Assembly (NCBI GenBank): GCA_938023035.1
Contig: CALIDI010000031.1
Span: 1 to 64,000, forward strand
From: an uncultured Leptolyngbyaceae cyanobacterium
GTDB taxonomy: Bacteria; Cyanobacteriota; Cyanobacteriia; Leptolyngbyales; Leptolyngbyaceae
DNA: 64,000 bases
Reading direction: 5' to 3'
A program made the translations under genes and the position numbers. Positions 35,513 through 45,205 of this stretch are shown piece after piece; position 1 is the stretch's first letter; every line of letters begins with the position of its first letter. The notes beneath the pieces are model-generated. The model was not told the DNA's origin. It did not search any database and saw nothing but the letters and a program-made list of their open reading frames with translations.

Positions 35513-37147
35513 CTAAGCCTTTTGCAGCGAGGCCTTGATTGTTGCTAGCAGTGTTTTTACGCTGGGGTTAGCCTGTAGGGCTGTATAGTGGCGTGCCAGA
35601 GCAAGTAAGTTCGGGTGGCGAGCAAACCAGGGGGGCAAAACCGGCCTACGTACGGGCGATCGCAGTACTGATTTTTGCGGATAGTCAAACAGATAGCCGT
35701 TGTGAACGGTTCCACAGCCCGACTGAATATCATTCACTGAATTTGCTGGAAAGGCGCCCCAGGTAAGGCTGGGTACTCCAAAGATAACCCCCGACCAAAT
35801 ATTGATCCCGATCGCTCCATAGCGCAGGTGGGTAATGGCTTGCTCAATGATATGCTGCTGCTGCCGTTCAGTCATTGGGTCAACGAGTACTGTGCAGGAG
35901 AGGTTACCCCACACCTGCTCATTCACAAAGGGTATAGCCTGTTGCAAAAAATCCGCGGCGGTGGCGGCAGGCAGGTTGACATGAGCCAATACTCCACAAA
36001 ACGCCTCCTGGGTGAGGGCGTATTCTCCTAATTGTGGGGGAATATCCTCAATCCAGAGCCACTCTAACTCATCTGTATCCGCGGTAGAGGGGGCCAGTCG
36101 CTGAGCCTGGGGATAACGCTCAACGAATTGTTGGTAGCGATCGCGCGCGCCAGGGTAATAGGCAGTTCGTAATGGTGTTTGGGCTAATTCTTGTTGCACC
36201 AGAGCCAAAAACTGGGATCGTTGTGGCCAATCCCTAGCGGTGACTAGAACTTTAGCGGCCGCACAGTTAAAACTGGCATTGTGTACGACCATACTGGCCA
36301 CCTGACGGGCTTGATAGGCGAGATCAGGGAGTGCCCAATCGCCAGGAACAACCAGTACTGGGGTAACGCAGCCTAACTCCGCAGTGATCGGTTTGGGCTG
36401 ATTTTTGAGTTGTTGGGCGATCGCTTCATAGGTGAGGTGAGAACCCGTAACATGGACACTCTCCACCAGCGGATGCTGACAAAGATCGCGGCCAACCTCA
36501 GCCCCACCATAAACAATGGCCAAATAGCCTTGGTCACACAGGGGTTTCAACGCCTTTTCTAAGATGCCCCCCATGTAGTCATTCACCGGGTTAAGCTTCA
36601 GTAAGACCACCGCATTTTCTGCAAAGAGCTTGGAAAGAGCATCTAGAGGGGCGATCGCTGAAACGTTTCCCGCACCCAATACCAACGCCAGGTGCCCGGC
36701 TGGATTGGCCTGCTTGAGAGAGGTGGCTTGGGTAGGCGGCTGCCCCGGTTGCAGCCATACTTCTCCCCTTAAACCTAGCCAAAACAGCCGATCCAGCCAA
36801 TTGTCAGGAAATACCTGGGCAATCCATTGGCCATGGCGCTGATACAGCTTAGGAGGGCGGGGTTGCCCCTCAGCCTCTAGCGTCCGAATCAACCGTTGCA
36901 GATAAGTGAGCACAGCAACTGGTCCAATCATCCATTCCTCCCCTGCTAGGGGGCTGGCTGGGTCAATTCCCTTTGCCAGGCAGGCAGCCGTGGCCCATTC
37001 TGAGGCTGTTGCCGCAACCGTCGTCAGGCAACGCCGTAGAGATTGCAACCGTTGCACTTGACTTTGCTGCACCCAGGCGGCTTTTTGCCCAGCGAGTTGC
37101 TGCACGATTGCTTCCACGGAGGTCTCGATAGTGGTGCTGTCCGTCAT
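35513..37147 (-). CDS. Aldehyde dehydrogenase superfamily protein
   Basis: A 544-residue member of the NAD(P)-dependent aldehyde dehydrogenase superfamily. Seen: the Rossmann region LVLGAGNVSAIAPLDALSKLF, VTGSHLTY, the general-base Glu in ITAELGCVTPVLV, and the nucleophile Cys in NASFNCAAAKVLV. At about 545 residues it is longer than classic ALDH, and sequence around the Cys (NCAAAK) is atypical (FxxxGQxCxA is replaced). It may be a divergent acyl/aldehyde reductase. ATG at 37147 is preferred over 37189. Substrate not predictable. Confidence 0.8.
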   Translation of the reverse strand: MTDSTTIETSVEAIVQQLAGQKAAWVQQSQVQRLQSLRRCLTTVAATASEWATAACLAKGIDPASPLAGEEWMIGPVAVLTYLQRLIRTLEAEGQPRPPKLYQRHGQWIAQVFPDNWLDRLFWLGLRGEVWLQPGQPPTQATSLKQANPAGHLALVLGAGNVSAIAPLDALSKLFAENAVVLLKLNPVNDYMGGILEKALKPLCDQGYLAIVYGGAEVGRDLCQHPLVESVHVTGSHLTYEAIAQQLKNQPKPITAELGCVTPVLVVPGDWALPDLAYQARQVASMVVHNASFNCAAAKVLVTARDWPQRSQFLALVQQELAQTPLRTAYYPGARDRYQQFVERYPQAQRLAPSTADTDELEWLWIEDIPPQLGEYALTQEAFCGVLAHVNLPAATAADFLQQAIPFVNEQVWGNLSCTVLVDPMTERQQQHIIEQAITHLRYGAIGINIWSGVIFGVPSLTWGAFPANSVNDIQSGCGTVHNGYLFDYPQKSVLRSPVRRPVLPPWFARHPNLLALARHYTALQANPSVKTLLATIKASLQKA

Positions 37148-37712
37148 GCTTTTTCCTGCTAATGCTTTTAGGTTTCTGGAATCTCCCATGTGAATGGTGA
37201 TACCATTCTGGACTTTGACGGCTGGCGAGCTTGTCGAACGATTGACGATTTTGGCCGCAACAGCCCGGCAGCACCAAAGCGTTCAATCGGGTATCTACCG
37301 CATTTGTTGTTTAAATAAATTGGTACGAGAAAGGGTGTGCGAAAAGGATTTTAAGTGACTGTTCTGATTCCCAAAATCATCCAGAAGGCTGTACCGCAAG
37401 GCGGAAATTTCTGGACTCGTCGCAGCCACCCGTACCCCCTTTTCTTGAATGCCCGCTAGGGCTATGCTCCTGCTCCCATTGAGGCAGAAAGATGGATGCC
37501 TTAGTCTACTCGCTTTCTTAAACATGGGCGTTATTAAGCACCTAGAACGCGGAAAACCAAGTTTTTGTAAACTGGTGTGGCATAAAACAGCGATCGCGAC
37601 AACCTCCGACCAATACCGTCGATTTTACGCAGTCAATTAAAATAAGGCGATCAGTCCCCCTTTCTTTTCTCAAGTCCTGTTTCAACCGCGCCGATCAGCC
37701 AGGAGAACCTTT
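37148..37712. other. Divergent intergenic region
   Basis: About 560 bases between the divergent aldehyde dehydrogenase and AAA+ genes. Frames of 60-76 codons are present on both strands without family character. It should hold both promoters. AGGAGA before 37713 is the ribosome binding site of the AAA+ gene. Confidence 0.4.
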
Positions 37713-39140
37713 GTGGATAATAGCGAAATTAAGAAAGAAGCCAATATCTTCTACAAGGAGCTGGCTCCCCTGCTGCAATTCGATCATTCCCTAGAGCCAA
37801 TTGTTCTACAAGACCTAGCCAGGATTATCCAAATTTGTGGGCAAAGCAGTGGCAAAGTTACAGCCAATGAGTTGTTAGCCTTTTTATCTGTTTACGCGCT
37901 GATTAAGAACGATCGTGATAAGCTCTACGCCGTGATGTACCTGTGGGATTTGCCAGGAGAAAAACGGCGCGATTATCAAAAAGAGGCAATGCGTCTGTTG
38001 TTAGAGTTGGTTGGTCAGCCAAAACAGCAGGCAGGGCTACAACTTCCGGCCCTCCTCCAAAAAATAGACCGGGAGAAACAGACCCACTATCGCGAGCAAG
38101 TCATCAATGCGTTTTATCGCTTTGCCCAGGTGATTGTCAAAGCAGACGACCTGATCACCCTAGCCGATCTGGATGCCCTTTCTCAAATTTGGCGAGCTTT
38201 ACATGGCTATGCCGTCGATACCCAAACCCCAGACAACCCGGCTAAGCCATCAGCGACCCCAGCAGCACCCGATTCATCCCCCGAAGAGACCCTAGAGCAG
38301 GTATTAGCCGAGTTAAATGATTTGGTAGGTATGGATAATATCAAAACGGAGGTGCAGACCCTAACCAATTTTCTCAAGGTGCAAAAAGTACGGGTTGAGC
38401 GTGGGCTGGCAACCACCAGTGTTTCACTCCATTGTGTTTTTTGTGGTCCGCCTGGGACTGGTAAAACCACGGTTGCTCGCTTGATGGGGCGCATCTTTAA
38501 GACGCTGGGTTTTCTCAATAAGGGTCACTTGATCGAAACGGATCGCGCTGGTATGGTGGCATCCCATATTGGTGGCACGGCAGAAAAGGTGAGCAAGCTA
38601 GTCGAAGCCGCCTTGGATGGTCTGCTGTTTGTAGATGAGGCCTATGCGTTAAAAGGGGGCAACTCTAGCCAGGATTTTGGTCAGGAGGCGATTGATACCC
38701 TGCTGAAGCGCATGGAAGATTATCGCGATCGCCTCGTGGTCATTGCAGCGGGCTACACCGATCAGATGGCGACCTTTATTGAGTCCAATCCAGGTTTGAA
38801 GTCTCGCTTTAACCGGTATTTCTACTTTAACGACTACACCCCAACAGAACTTGTCGCTATCTTTAAGCGCTTCTGCAAGAACGGCAACTTTCAACTGGTA
38901 GATGCTGCAACTGAAAAGTTACAAGCATTATTCACTGACCTGTATGAACATCGAGACAAAACCTTTGGCAATGCTCGTTTAGCCCGTAACCTGTTTGAGA
39001 AAACGATTGAGCAACAGGCTAATCGGTTAGCGGTGTTGTCTGATAACCTAACCGATGAGGTGTTGACTTCTATTTTACCAGAGGATATTCCCGATGCTTT
39101 GGTGGCACCTCCCCGCATGCCGACTAACGATTTGGCTTAG
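37713..39140 (+). CDS. AAA+ ATPase, CbbX/SpoVK-like
   Basis: A 475-residue ATPase with a GTG start preceded by AGGAGA. The N-terminal 170 residues are helical and contain a segment resembling TerB-type domains (LDRIIQ-like ARIIQICGQSSGKVTANELLAFLSVYALI). A linker rich in Pro/Ala/Ser follows. The AAA+ domain has Walker A GPPGTGKTT at 245-253, Walker B LLFVDEAYAL near 305, and the sensor/Arg-finger stretch IESNPGLKSRFNRYF. The closest group is CbbX/SpoVK. CbbX activates red-type Rubisco, which is not expected in cyanobacteria, so the remodelling target is unknown. It stands alone. Confidence 0.85.
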   Translation: MDNSEIKKEANIFYKELAPLLQFDHSLEPIVLQDLARIIQICGQSSGKVTANELLAFLSVYALIKNDRDKLYAVMYLWDLPGEKRRDYQKEAMRLLLELVGQPKQQAGLQLPALLQKIDREKQTHYREQVINAFYRFAQVIVKADDLITLADLDALSQIWRALHGYAVDTQTPDNPAKPSATPAAPDSSPEETLEQVLAELNDLVGMDNIKTEVQTLTNFLKVQKVRVERGLATTSVSLHCVFCGPPGTGKTTVARLMGRIFKTLGFLNKGHLIETDRAGMVASHIGGTAEKVSKLVEAALDGLLFVDEAYALKGGNSSQDFGQEAIDTLLKRMEDYRDRLVVIAAGYTDQMATFIESNPGLKSRFNRYFYFNDYTPTELVAIFKRFCKNGNFQLVDAATEKLQALFTDLYEHRDKTFGNARLARNLFEKTIEQQANRLAVLSDNLTDEVLTSILPEDIPDALVAPPRMPTNDLA

Positions 39141-39168
39141 GAATGAGGCGTTGACTAAGTATCGTAGA

Positions 39169-40254
39169 TTAAGGACAGATTGCTCTAAGCTGGCCTGCAG
39201 CACCTCCCCTGGAGCAAAGGTACGAGCGTGATACAGAGGCCCTATCAGCGCTGCGAGTGCCTGAATACATCAGGTAAACGCTGGCTTGAATACTATCATC
39301 GGCGGCCTGCTCAATCCATAAAGCTTGGTAGTTATCACTATTCCCAGCACGGTTATCAATTAGAACTTCGATCCAAGGGCGTTCGTCACCGAGACTTTCA
39401 AGAATTTCGCCATCCACCCAGCCCGATGATTGAATTTTGCCTGCTTGTTTGGCCAGACTTCGCACCATGCCGTAAACCCGACCATTGGCCTGGTTAGGGT
39501 TTTGGAACTCTTCCCACGGTGCAAACTCCAGATCGATAGAGCGCTCATCTGTCCAATGCTCGCCTTCTCCCATAAATTCGATTTCGGCACAACCAATGCC
39601 AATGCCGCAATCCTGTGGATTTTGACTAACATTCGATTGCGATCTCTGCACAGAGTCTGGCAAAAGTTCTGCAGCGACATTCATCACCGGCCTAAAAGTC
39701 ATCTCAAAATGTTGGTGGGGAGAGCGATCAGCCAGGCTACGAGCAACATTTTCTTGACCGTAGGATTCTACAAGCTCACGGTACAAGGCGGGTGAAAGGT
39801 TGTAGTGATCGACCTTGACTCGATAGCTCAAGCTGTTATTTCCCCCCGTATTTTCTGGATATAGACGTAGGCGAATGCGCCAGGCCTCAGTTTTTGGAAT
39901 CCCTGTAAGCCGAGCAGCATATTCCAATGGTCCCATTCCTTGAAAGTAACGCAACTCCAGCGGGCTGAGGTTATCTGCTCCACCGGGAGGAACGGGATTG
40001 AGCCTGACGGTGTTAGATGTGTTGGCTCCATTCCCCGTTGCGATCGCTGCTCCTCGTTGAACTAATGGCGGAGCCGTCGGTTTAACCCTAGGATTGGCAT
40101 TGGTTCGTTGTTCTGGCTTCTGGCTCGAATGAGCTGAAGGCACGGTTTCAGCCGTCTGATTAACACTGACTTGCTTACAGGCGTTCCCTAACAAAAACAC
40201 ACCGCCCATCAGCATCAGGAACTCTAAGTTTTGATAGCGCAACATTCGAGTCAT
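39169..40254 (-). CDS. Hypothetical exported protein
   Basis: A 361-residue protein with an N-terminal hydrophobic segment (FLMLMGGVFLLGNAC). The Cys after GNA suggests a lipoprotein, though the lipobox is not canonical. The linker is Pro/Thr/Asn-rich (about 30-95). The remaining sequence is soluble (LSPLELRYFQGMGPLEYAARLTGIPKTEAW) and ends with several Cys. I know no family. ATG at 40254 is preferred; the frame is open to 40326. Convergent with the AAA+ gene. Confidence 0.6.
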   Translation of the reverse strand: MTRMLRYQNLEFLMLMGGVFLLGNACKQVSVNQTAETVPSAHSSQKPEQRTNANPRVKPTAPPLVQRGAAIATGNGANTSNTVRLNPVPPGGADNLSPLELRYFQGMGPLEYAARLTGIPKTEAWRIRLRLYPENTGGNNSLSYRVKVDHYNLSPALYRELVESYGQENVARSLADRSPHQHFEMTFRPVMNVAAELLPDSVQRSQSNVSQNPQDCGIGIGCAEIEFMGEGEHWTDERSIDLEFAPWEEFQNPNQANGRVYGMVRSLAKQAGKIQSSGWVDGEILESLGDERPWIEVLIDNRAGNSDNYQALWIEQAADDSIQASVYLMYSGTRSADRASVSRSYLCSRGGAAGQLRAICP

Positions 40255-40672
40255 GGTCGTTTGCTCTAGAAGACACTGTCCAAATCGAACGAACAAAGCC
40301 CAGACCAAAACCTTGCATCTTTCCACAGTTGGAACGCACGCTGGCTCTGAACAGAGCTGAATCTGTCAACTTTGTTTTTAATCGGCTTTTCCTAACTTGC
40401 TCCGTTGAGCCAAAACAAAGTCACCCCATAGAGGCAAATGCGCCCAATCGCACCATATGTTTCGTTGGAGGAAAAAAGCTGGCCTTCACAAGCCTTCTAT
40501 AGGAATCAACAGAAGCGTTGCCTTATCCGGATTGTTTGCAACAGGAAACCCTCTCAGGCTGTTCGAGAAAGCTAAAAACAAAGCTGAGCAGTCAAACAGA
40601 CTACCCAGCAAATGCTTGCCATCATTACAAAGACTGAATCAGAAATGATTCTAAGCCTAAACAGAAAATTGG
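40255..40672. other. Intergenic region downstream of rpmA
   Basis: About 420 bases with no supported gene. A 63-codon plus-strand frame at 40457 lacks a ribosome binding site and any conserved feature. A small GGCT/AGCC stem overlaps the rpmA stop. Confidence 0.4.
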
Positions 40673-40936
40673 CTATTCAGCCGCTACCGGATAAACGCTA
40701 ACCTTCTTACGCGACTTTCCATAGCGTTCAAAGGTAACGACACCATTGACTAAGGCAAATAAAGTATCATCACTCCCACGACCAACGTTTTCACCAGCGT
40801 GAATCTTTGTGCCGCGTTGACGAATTAAAATGTTACCCGCCTGAACGACCTGGCCACCGTAGCGCTTCACTCCTAAACGCTTTGCATTAGAGTCGCGTCC
40901 ATTGCGAGTACTGCCTGTTCCTTTCTTATGAGCCAT
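40673..40936 (-). CDS. rpmA: 50S ribosomal protein L27
   Basis: An 87-residue ribosomal protein located near the peptidyl transferase centre. Seen: [41 protein letters not shown] and [18 protein letters not shown] at 40936 is the conserved start; the frame runs open to 41011. It follows rplU by 77 bases, the usual L21-L27 operon order. Confidence 0.97.
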   Translation of the reverse strand: MAHKKGTGSTRNGRDSNAKRLGVKRYGGQVVQAGNILIRQRGTKIHAGENVGRGSDDTLFALVNGVVTFERYGKSRKKVSVYPVAAE

Positions 40937-41013
40937 GTCTGACCTCTCTAGCTTTTTTCCTAAACAGTAAAACCACCTGATAGCCAGTGTAACCAACTTG
41001 TGTGGTTGCAATC

Positions 41014-41454
41014 CTATTCCTCTACAGCGCCCGCTTCTACAGTGACGTCTTCCACGATAGGTTCGATTACAACGTCGGGCTTTGGCTGAGACTCTATAAC
41101 CTTTTCCTCAACCGGTGCTGCGCCAATCGTTGTGCTGCCAATCGTAATGCTATTGATCATCAAGCGAGTTAGTTCTTGACGGTGCCCCTTCTTGCGGCGA
41201 GTCTTTTTCTTGGGCTTCATCTTGTAGACAATGACTTTAGGCCCGCGTAAGTGCCTCAGAACCGTTCCTTCTACCCTTGCTCCACCAACCAAAGGCTGCC
41301 CAACGCTAATTTCCCCTTCATTATGAACAAAAAGTACCTTGTCAATCGTGATTGTGGTGGCTTCATCAGCCGCAATTCGATTGACATCATAGAATCTACC
41401 TGGTTCGACTCGCAGTTGCTTGCCACCCGTTTCAATAATTGCGTAGGACGTCAT
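41014..41454 (-). CDS. rplU: 50S ribosomal protein L21
   Basis: A 146-residue L21 that binds 23S rRNA. Core: [53 protein letters not shown]. It is about 40 residues longer than E. coli L21 because of an acidic Val/Glu-rich C-terminal tail ([19 protein letters not shown]), seen in some cyanobacteria. First gene of the L21-L27 operon. Confidence 0.97.
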   Translation of the reverse strand: MTSYAIIETGGKQLRVEPGRFYDVNRIAADEATTITIDKVLFVHNEGEISVGQPLVGGARVEGTVLRHLRGPKVIVYKMKPKKKTRRKKGHRQELTRLMINSITIGSTTIGAAPVEEKVIESQPKPDVVIEPIVEDVTVEAGAVEE

Positions 41455-41626
41455 GACTGTTACCTCAAGTGCCGTACAGGTAGCTCTAAAGCCCGCTCTT
41501 TACGGAGCTTAGCATGCTTTGGCTAATAACCTGATCCGAGCTGTATAAATTGCCGATCTCCCATTTTGCATGCCTGGCGCTTGAGTGTCAACCCGTGTAT
41601 CAAGTTATCAAGCTTTTTAAGGAGTC

Positions 41627-42169
41627 TTAGTCTCCATAGCGGACAAGTTCTAAAGATAGCGATCGCTGAAATTCAGCTACTTCATCTCGATGAGCTTTTA
41701 AATGCACTAAATTTTGAAGTGCAGCACCGGGCTGTGGGTCTACTTCTACTTTCAGGAAGACCTGTTCAATTCGTCCTGCGCCTTGCCAATAGAACCAACC
41801 AGCTAGGGGAGCCAGTAGTCCCAGCCCAAACCAAAAGGGCGTTACGTCTGGCAAGAGTGTCAGCAGCACCAAGGAAAGACATAGGGTACCAACCCCTGCC
41901 ATCAAAGATAGAAAAATGGCAAGGAAAACACTCGGACGCACAAACCCCTCAAAGCAGACTTGCTCCTGATTGGGGTCGATCGCCACCAAACGATAGGCGC
42001 GCTGCTCAAAGTAGCGTTGAATCGCCGCTAAAAGCTCTGCTTGCGTTTGCTCCGACCGAAATAAAACGATTTCAGTGCGGTCTTTCACAGAAGCCCGGAT
42101 AAAGAAAAATAACCCTACTAGCATGAGTAAGGTCAGAAAAAAGGTCGATATCAAAACAGAAAATTCCAT
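41627..42169 (-). CDS. CCB2/CCB4-like cofactor assembly of complex C protein (DUF2930)
   Basis: A 180-residue membrane protein. The first helix is VLISTFFLTLLMLVGLFFFI, followed by ASVKDRTEIVLF, and a helical pair lies at about 85-130 (LSLMAGVGTLCLSLVLLTLLPDVTPFWFGLGLLAPLAGW). The pattern matches the CCB2/CCB4 family, needed in plants for covalent attachment of heme ci to cytochrome b6 of the b6f complex. In cyanobacteria a single homologue is common. The assignment rests on overall pattern, not on a catalytic motif. Confidence 0.65.
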   Translation of the reverse strand: MEFSVLISTFFLTLLMLVGLFFFIRASVKDRTEIVLFRSEQTQAELLAAIQRYFEQRAYRLVAIDPNQEQVCFEGFVRPSVFLAIFLSLMAGVGTLCLSLVLLTLLPDVTPFWFGLGLLAPLAGWFYWQGAGRIEQVFLKVEVDPQPGAALQNLVHLKAHRDEVAEFQRSLSLELVRYGD

Positions 42170-42308
42170 AATTCAAAGCCTACGCTATGGAACCCAGATC
42201 TTGTCTAACATGAGGCTAAACCTGCATGGAGAAAGATGCCATCGTGAATCAGCGTAGGCTTCCAGTTGCTTTAAGTGCAACCCATCTTGCAAAAGTCGAA
42301 GTGATACG

Positions 42309-42692
42309 TCAAGTCGTACTTATGGCATAAGCCGGCTGAGAAGCTACTGAAGGCTGGCGGCTCACGTAGTTGTGCCAGAGGCGGGTTAGCTCCTGAGATT
42401 TTTGTAATGCCTCTGAACGAATTTGGTACATTCTTCGGGGCCTGCCGCGACCCTCTACCTTCTTCCAGTACCCCGTGATGACACCTTCATCTTCTAAGAA
42501 CTTAAGGGCACTGTACAACACCGTATCTGACAGGCGATAGGTCGGATATTCGGTTTCTAAAAGACTGATTAACTCGGTGCCGTAGGAATCGCCTCGAGCC
42601 AATACAGAGAGAACGTAGCACACCGCCAGTTCCTTGTTTAGGTAAAATGGCGGGGGAGCGTTGAAGAACTGATAGATATCCTCAAATTTCAT
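42309..42692 (-). CDS. PadR-family transcriptional regulator (Pex-like)
   Basis: A 127-residue winged-helix regulator. Seen: CYVLSVLARGDSYGTELISLLETEYP (helices 1-2), YRLSDTVLYSALKFLEDEGVITGYWKKVEGRGRPRRMYQI (recognition helix and wing). The circadian protein Pex of Synechococcus has this PadR fold and similar length, so a clock-input role is possible but unproven. ATG at 42692 has GGAAAG upstream; an in-frame GTG at 42746 has GAGGAG too close to it to be used well. Confidence 0.82.
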   Translation of the reverse strand: MKFEDIYQFFNAPPPFYLNKELAVCYVLSVLARGDSYGTELISLLETEYPTYRLSDTVLYSALKFLEDEGVITGYWKKVEGRGRPRRMYQIRSEALQKSQELTRLWHNYVSRQPSVASQPAYAISTT

Positions 42693-43123
42693 CTTTCCAT
42701 CCAGCGATTTATTCAGTACAACTTCAGTAGCCGACTTGGCGAGCACCTCCTCGACTGCTTTCCTCTAGCTTAGTCATTAAAGTAACGCTCAGCATCATCC
42801 TGTAGCGTTATTTTTCTCAGACTACAAAAATACGAAAAACTGACCATCATCTGTATCCGCCCTTTGGCAGATTTAGTCTGATGATCGAATCTCTTGGTTT
42901 CGTAAGAGTTTCGTTCTGAGGAAAAAGCACTTGATTGGGCAGTCATAGAGTACATTCCAAACAATAATAAACAATATTTTCTCTAAAAGGGTCTATGTAA
43001 AAAAAACGCTATGACTTCAGTGAAATTGCTAAGTCGGGGAAATGAGAAATTTGGTGAGGTCTTGGCTCAGAATAACCACTCTTTGAGACCAGGGTAGAGG
43101 GTCTATGCCAGTTTTGCAAACGG
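42693..43123. other. Intergenic region, no gene seen
   Basis: About 430 bases, A/T-rich near 42960-43000. It contains the promoter of the PadR gene on the minus strand. A 64-codon minus-strand frame has no recognisable features. Confidence 0.4.
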
Positions 43124-43163
43124 GTGAAGGCTAGAGAAAACGGCTACCTCGTCTAGCCTTCAC
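43124..43163 (-). terminator. Strong hairpin after the SH3-repeat gene
   Basis: A 12-bp perfect stem: GTGAAGGCTAGA (43124-43135) with TCTAGCCTTCAC (43152-43163), 16-base loop. It lies 42 bases beyond the stop of the broken SH3 gene and probably ended its transcript. Confidence 0.5.
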
Positions 43164-43204
43164 TCATTCTACGATGCGTCAAAGCTGCATGAAACGCGGC
43201 CCCA

Positions 43205-44053
43205 TTAGCGTGGCGAGGGTTCTAGGATCCGATTAGAATTGATCCATCCTTCCTGGCCCCGCGAGCTGCGAATGAGATACCAGGTAATGCGACTACTGCT
43301 TTCGTAGTAGGTGCGCAAAACAGTGACTGACTCATTCCGAGACACGCGCTCAACGTCCCGCTTGTTGCTGCGGTTAGGGCGATTCACAATGGTGGTGTCA
43401 TCCGAGCCAATAACTGCCCGATAGGGGCGCACAGCGTCACCCCAATAGGTTTCCACATCGCTATCTTGGTCAAAGTCGTCATCCTCATCCTGCCATTGAT
43501 CATCAACTCGATCTGCGTTAATCCAACCGCGTTGACGGCGCGATCCTTCGATTAAATACCACGTGATCCGACGGCTGCTCTTATAATAAGTGCGATAGAC
43601 GGTGAGGCTCTCGTTGCGGCGTACCTCGCCAATATCGCGCTTATTGCGGTGATCAGGGCGGTTGACGATGGTTGTATCGTCTGAAGTAATCCTTGCCCGA
43701 TAGGGGCGGACAGGATCACCCCAGTTGGTTTCAAGATTTCCTGCGATATTTCCACTGCCGGAGTTTTGGGTAATCCGAAACTCGGTAACCCGCCCGCGCC
43801 GATCTACAATGCAATAGCCGGTAGCATTGTGTATGCGGTTAATGCGCCAGTATACAAAGGCTCTCCCGAAACTACTAGAGTCTCGCTCAAAGACTTGAAT
43901 GGCTGAGTAGGGAATGCCTTGAAACTCTCTGCGAGAGGCAACATAGTCGCGGCAGGCTCGCAGTTAACCGACAGATTGGGCGATCGCGGCGTTGAGCGGT
44001 GCCAATGTTGCTACCGTTGTAATGGCCAGACTAATAATGGTGACTGGTTTCAT
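43205..44053 (-). pseudogene. Exported protein with two SH3-like repeats, interrupted by an in-frame TAA
   Basis: From the ATG at 44053 the first 29 codons give a signal peptide (MKPVTIISLAITTVATLAP...AIAQSVG). A TAA follows at 43966-43964, and the same frame then continues open for 252 codons to 43205. The downstream part begins LRACRDYVASRREFQG, has a strand-rich domain with YCIVDRRGRVTEFRI, then two near-identical repeats of about 75 residues each (WGDxVRPYRA, SDDTTIVNRP, WYLI, GWIN). CAA to TAA is a single transition, and Gln fits the position. Only a GTG at 43456, within the second repeat, could start a truncated product. The coding frame is otherwise intact, so the stop is recent or a base-call error. 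Confidence 0.8.
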
Positions 44054-45040
44054 CGGTATTTTCAGTTGCCTCAGGGGATAAAAAGTTCAAGTAAAATTAC
44101 TCAGTCGCCACGTGTAAACCGAGTTCATTGCCCTGCTAGTCGCTATTGCCAGGAAACTAAGAACGGGATGGAGCCTGAATCAAATACTTCTATCTTACGG
44201 CTTAATTATTGGGAATGGGTCTCCCGGTGACTGAGAACAGGATGGATCTCAAATCAATCAAACGTTGAGGGGAATTCCGCCGTTGGCTGAAGAACTTGAA
44301 TGCCCTGTCTCCGAAGATGCTCTATTCAAATAGTCATGCCAGCAACGCTGATGGTGACCTTCAATTTGGCGAATTCTGAACAAAGGAGGATTTTAATGGA
44401 GGAAAGTTTTCTCCTATTGCTACAGAATTTAGTGATGTTCTGAGACTTCTGCCTGTTCCCATGGTGGTAAAGAAAGTGTCACCCCTGCTCTTATCATGGA
44501 GCGCGGAGCGTCCTGGGCTAACTTACCTGGGCTAACTTAATGGGTGTTGCGTATCTAAACGTAGATTTCTGGTACAGAAACTGTTCCAGAGTAATGGGCG
44601 ATCGCCAGCTTGCTAAGTCTTTTGAGAGGTAATGGGATGTGAAGGCGCCGCCCCTAGCCAAGGGGGCTAACCCTGCACCCTGTCCAATCAAACAGCGATG
44701 GCAATCATCACGAATGTCAGTGGTCAAAGACGAGGCGAGCTTGGCAAAAATCAGCCGCTTGTTTAGAGTGCCTCAACCGTAGACGCACTGAGAACTTTTA
44801 CGGTGCGCTTTGGTCTTTTGCCTTCCCTGTAGCAAGACGGATGCAGAGATAAAGGGAAGAACTAGGGTTGGTTGTCAGTGCTCTAGTGCTGCCGACAAGC
44901 CTAAAGTATCCCCTTTAACATTCATCCCCTTTAAAATTCGATATTTGACATTTGACGAAAAACCATCAAGCACGCTTGTCATGCATCTGCCAAAAAACAG
45001 CGTCTTCTCCAACTTTCTTTCCAGACTGTTGCTGAGAAAG
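44054..45040. other. Long intergenic region without a supported gene
   Basis: About 990 bases. It contains an imperfect direct repeat (ACTAAGAACGGGATGGA at 44156 and ACTGAGAACAGGATGGA at 44230), a 15-codon frame with an exceptionally good ribosome binding site (AAAGGAGG at 44382-44389, ATG at 44396, stop at 44443), and a GC-rich segment near 44640-44680. Frames of 69 and 79 codons have no family features. Confidence 0.45.
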
Positions 45041-45112
45041 AGCCCGTGACGAGGATTGAACTCGTGACCTCACCCTTACCAAGGGTGTGCTCTACCACTG
45101 AGCCACACGGGC
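45041..45112 (-). tRNA. tRNA-Thr (GGT)
   Basis: A 72-base cloverleaf on the minus strand. The acceptor GCCCGTG pairs with CACGGGC, the D loop is GGCTCAGTGGTAGAGC, the anticodon loop contains GGT within CCTTGGTAAGG, and the T arm is CGAGTTCAATCCTCG. No CCA is encoded. Confidence 0.95.
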
Positions 45113-45123
45113 AAAATCTTGGA

Positions 45124-45205
45124 TGGGCCGGGCTGGATTTGAACCAGCGTAGGCATAGCCAGCGGATTTACAGTCCGCCCCCATTAACCACTCGGGCACC
45201 GACCC
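45124..45205 (-). tRNA. tRNA-Tyr (GTA)
   Basis: An 82-base class II tRNA on the minus strand, 11 bases upstream of tRNA-Thr. The acceptor GGGTCGG pairs with CCGGCCC (one G-U), the anticodon loop is CTGTAAA with GTA, a long variable arm follows, and the T arm is CTGGTTCAAATCCAG. CCA is not encoded. Confidence 0.95.

Noticed and set aside
40457-40648. 63-codon frame between the exported protein and rpmA
   Set aside because: No ribosome binding site or conserved pattern.
43205-43456. Stand-alone 83-residue SH3 protein starting at the GTG at 43456
   Set aside because: It is only the last repeat of a longer frame that continues open to the signal peptide; the GTG is an internal Val codon.
44518-44727. 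69-codon minus-strand frame in the 1-kb gap before tRNA-Thr
   Set aside because: Shares no features with known proteins and has no ribosome binding site.
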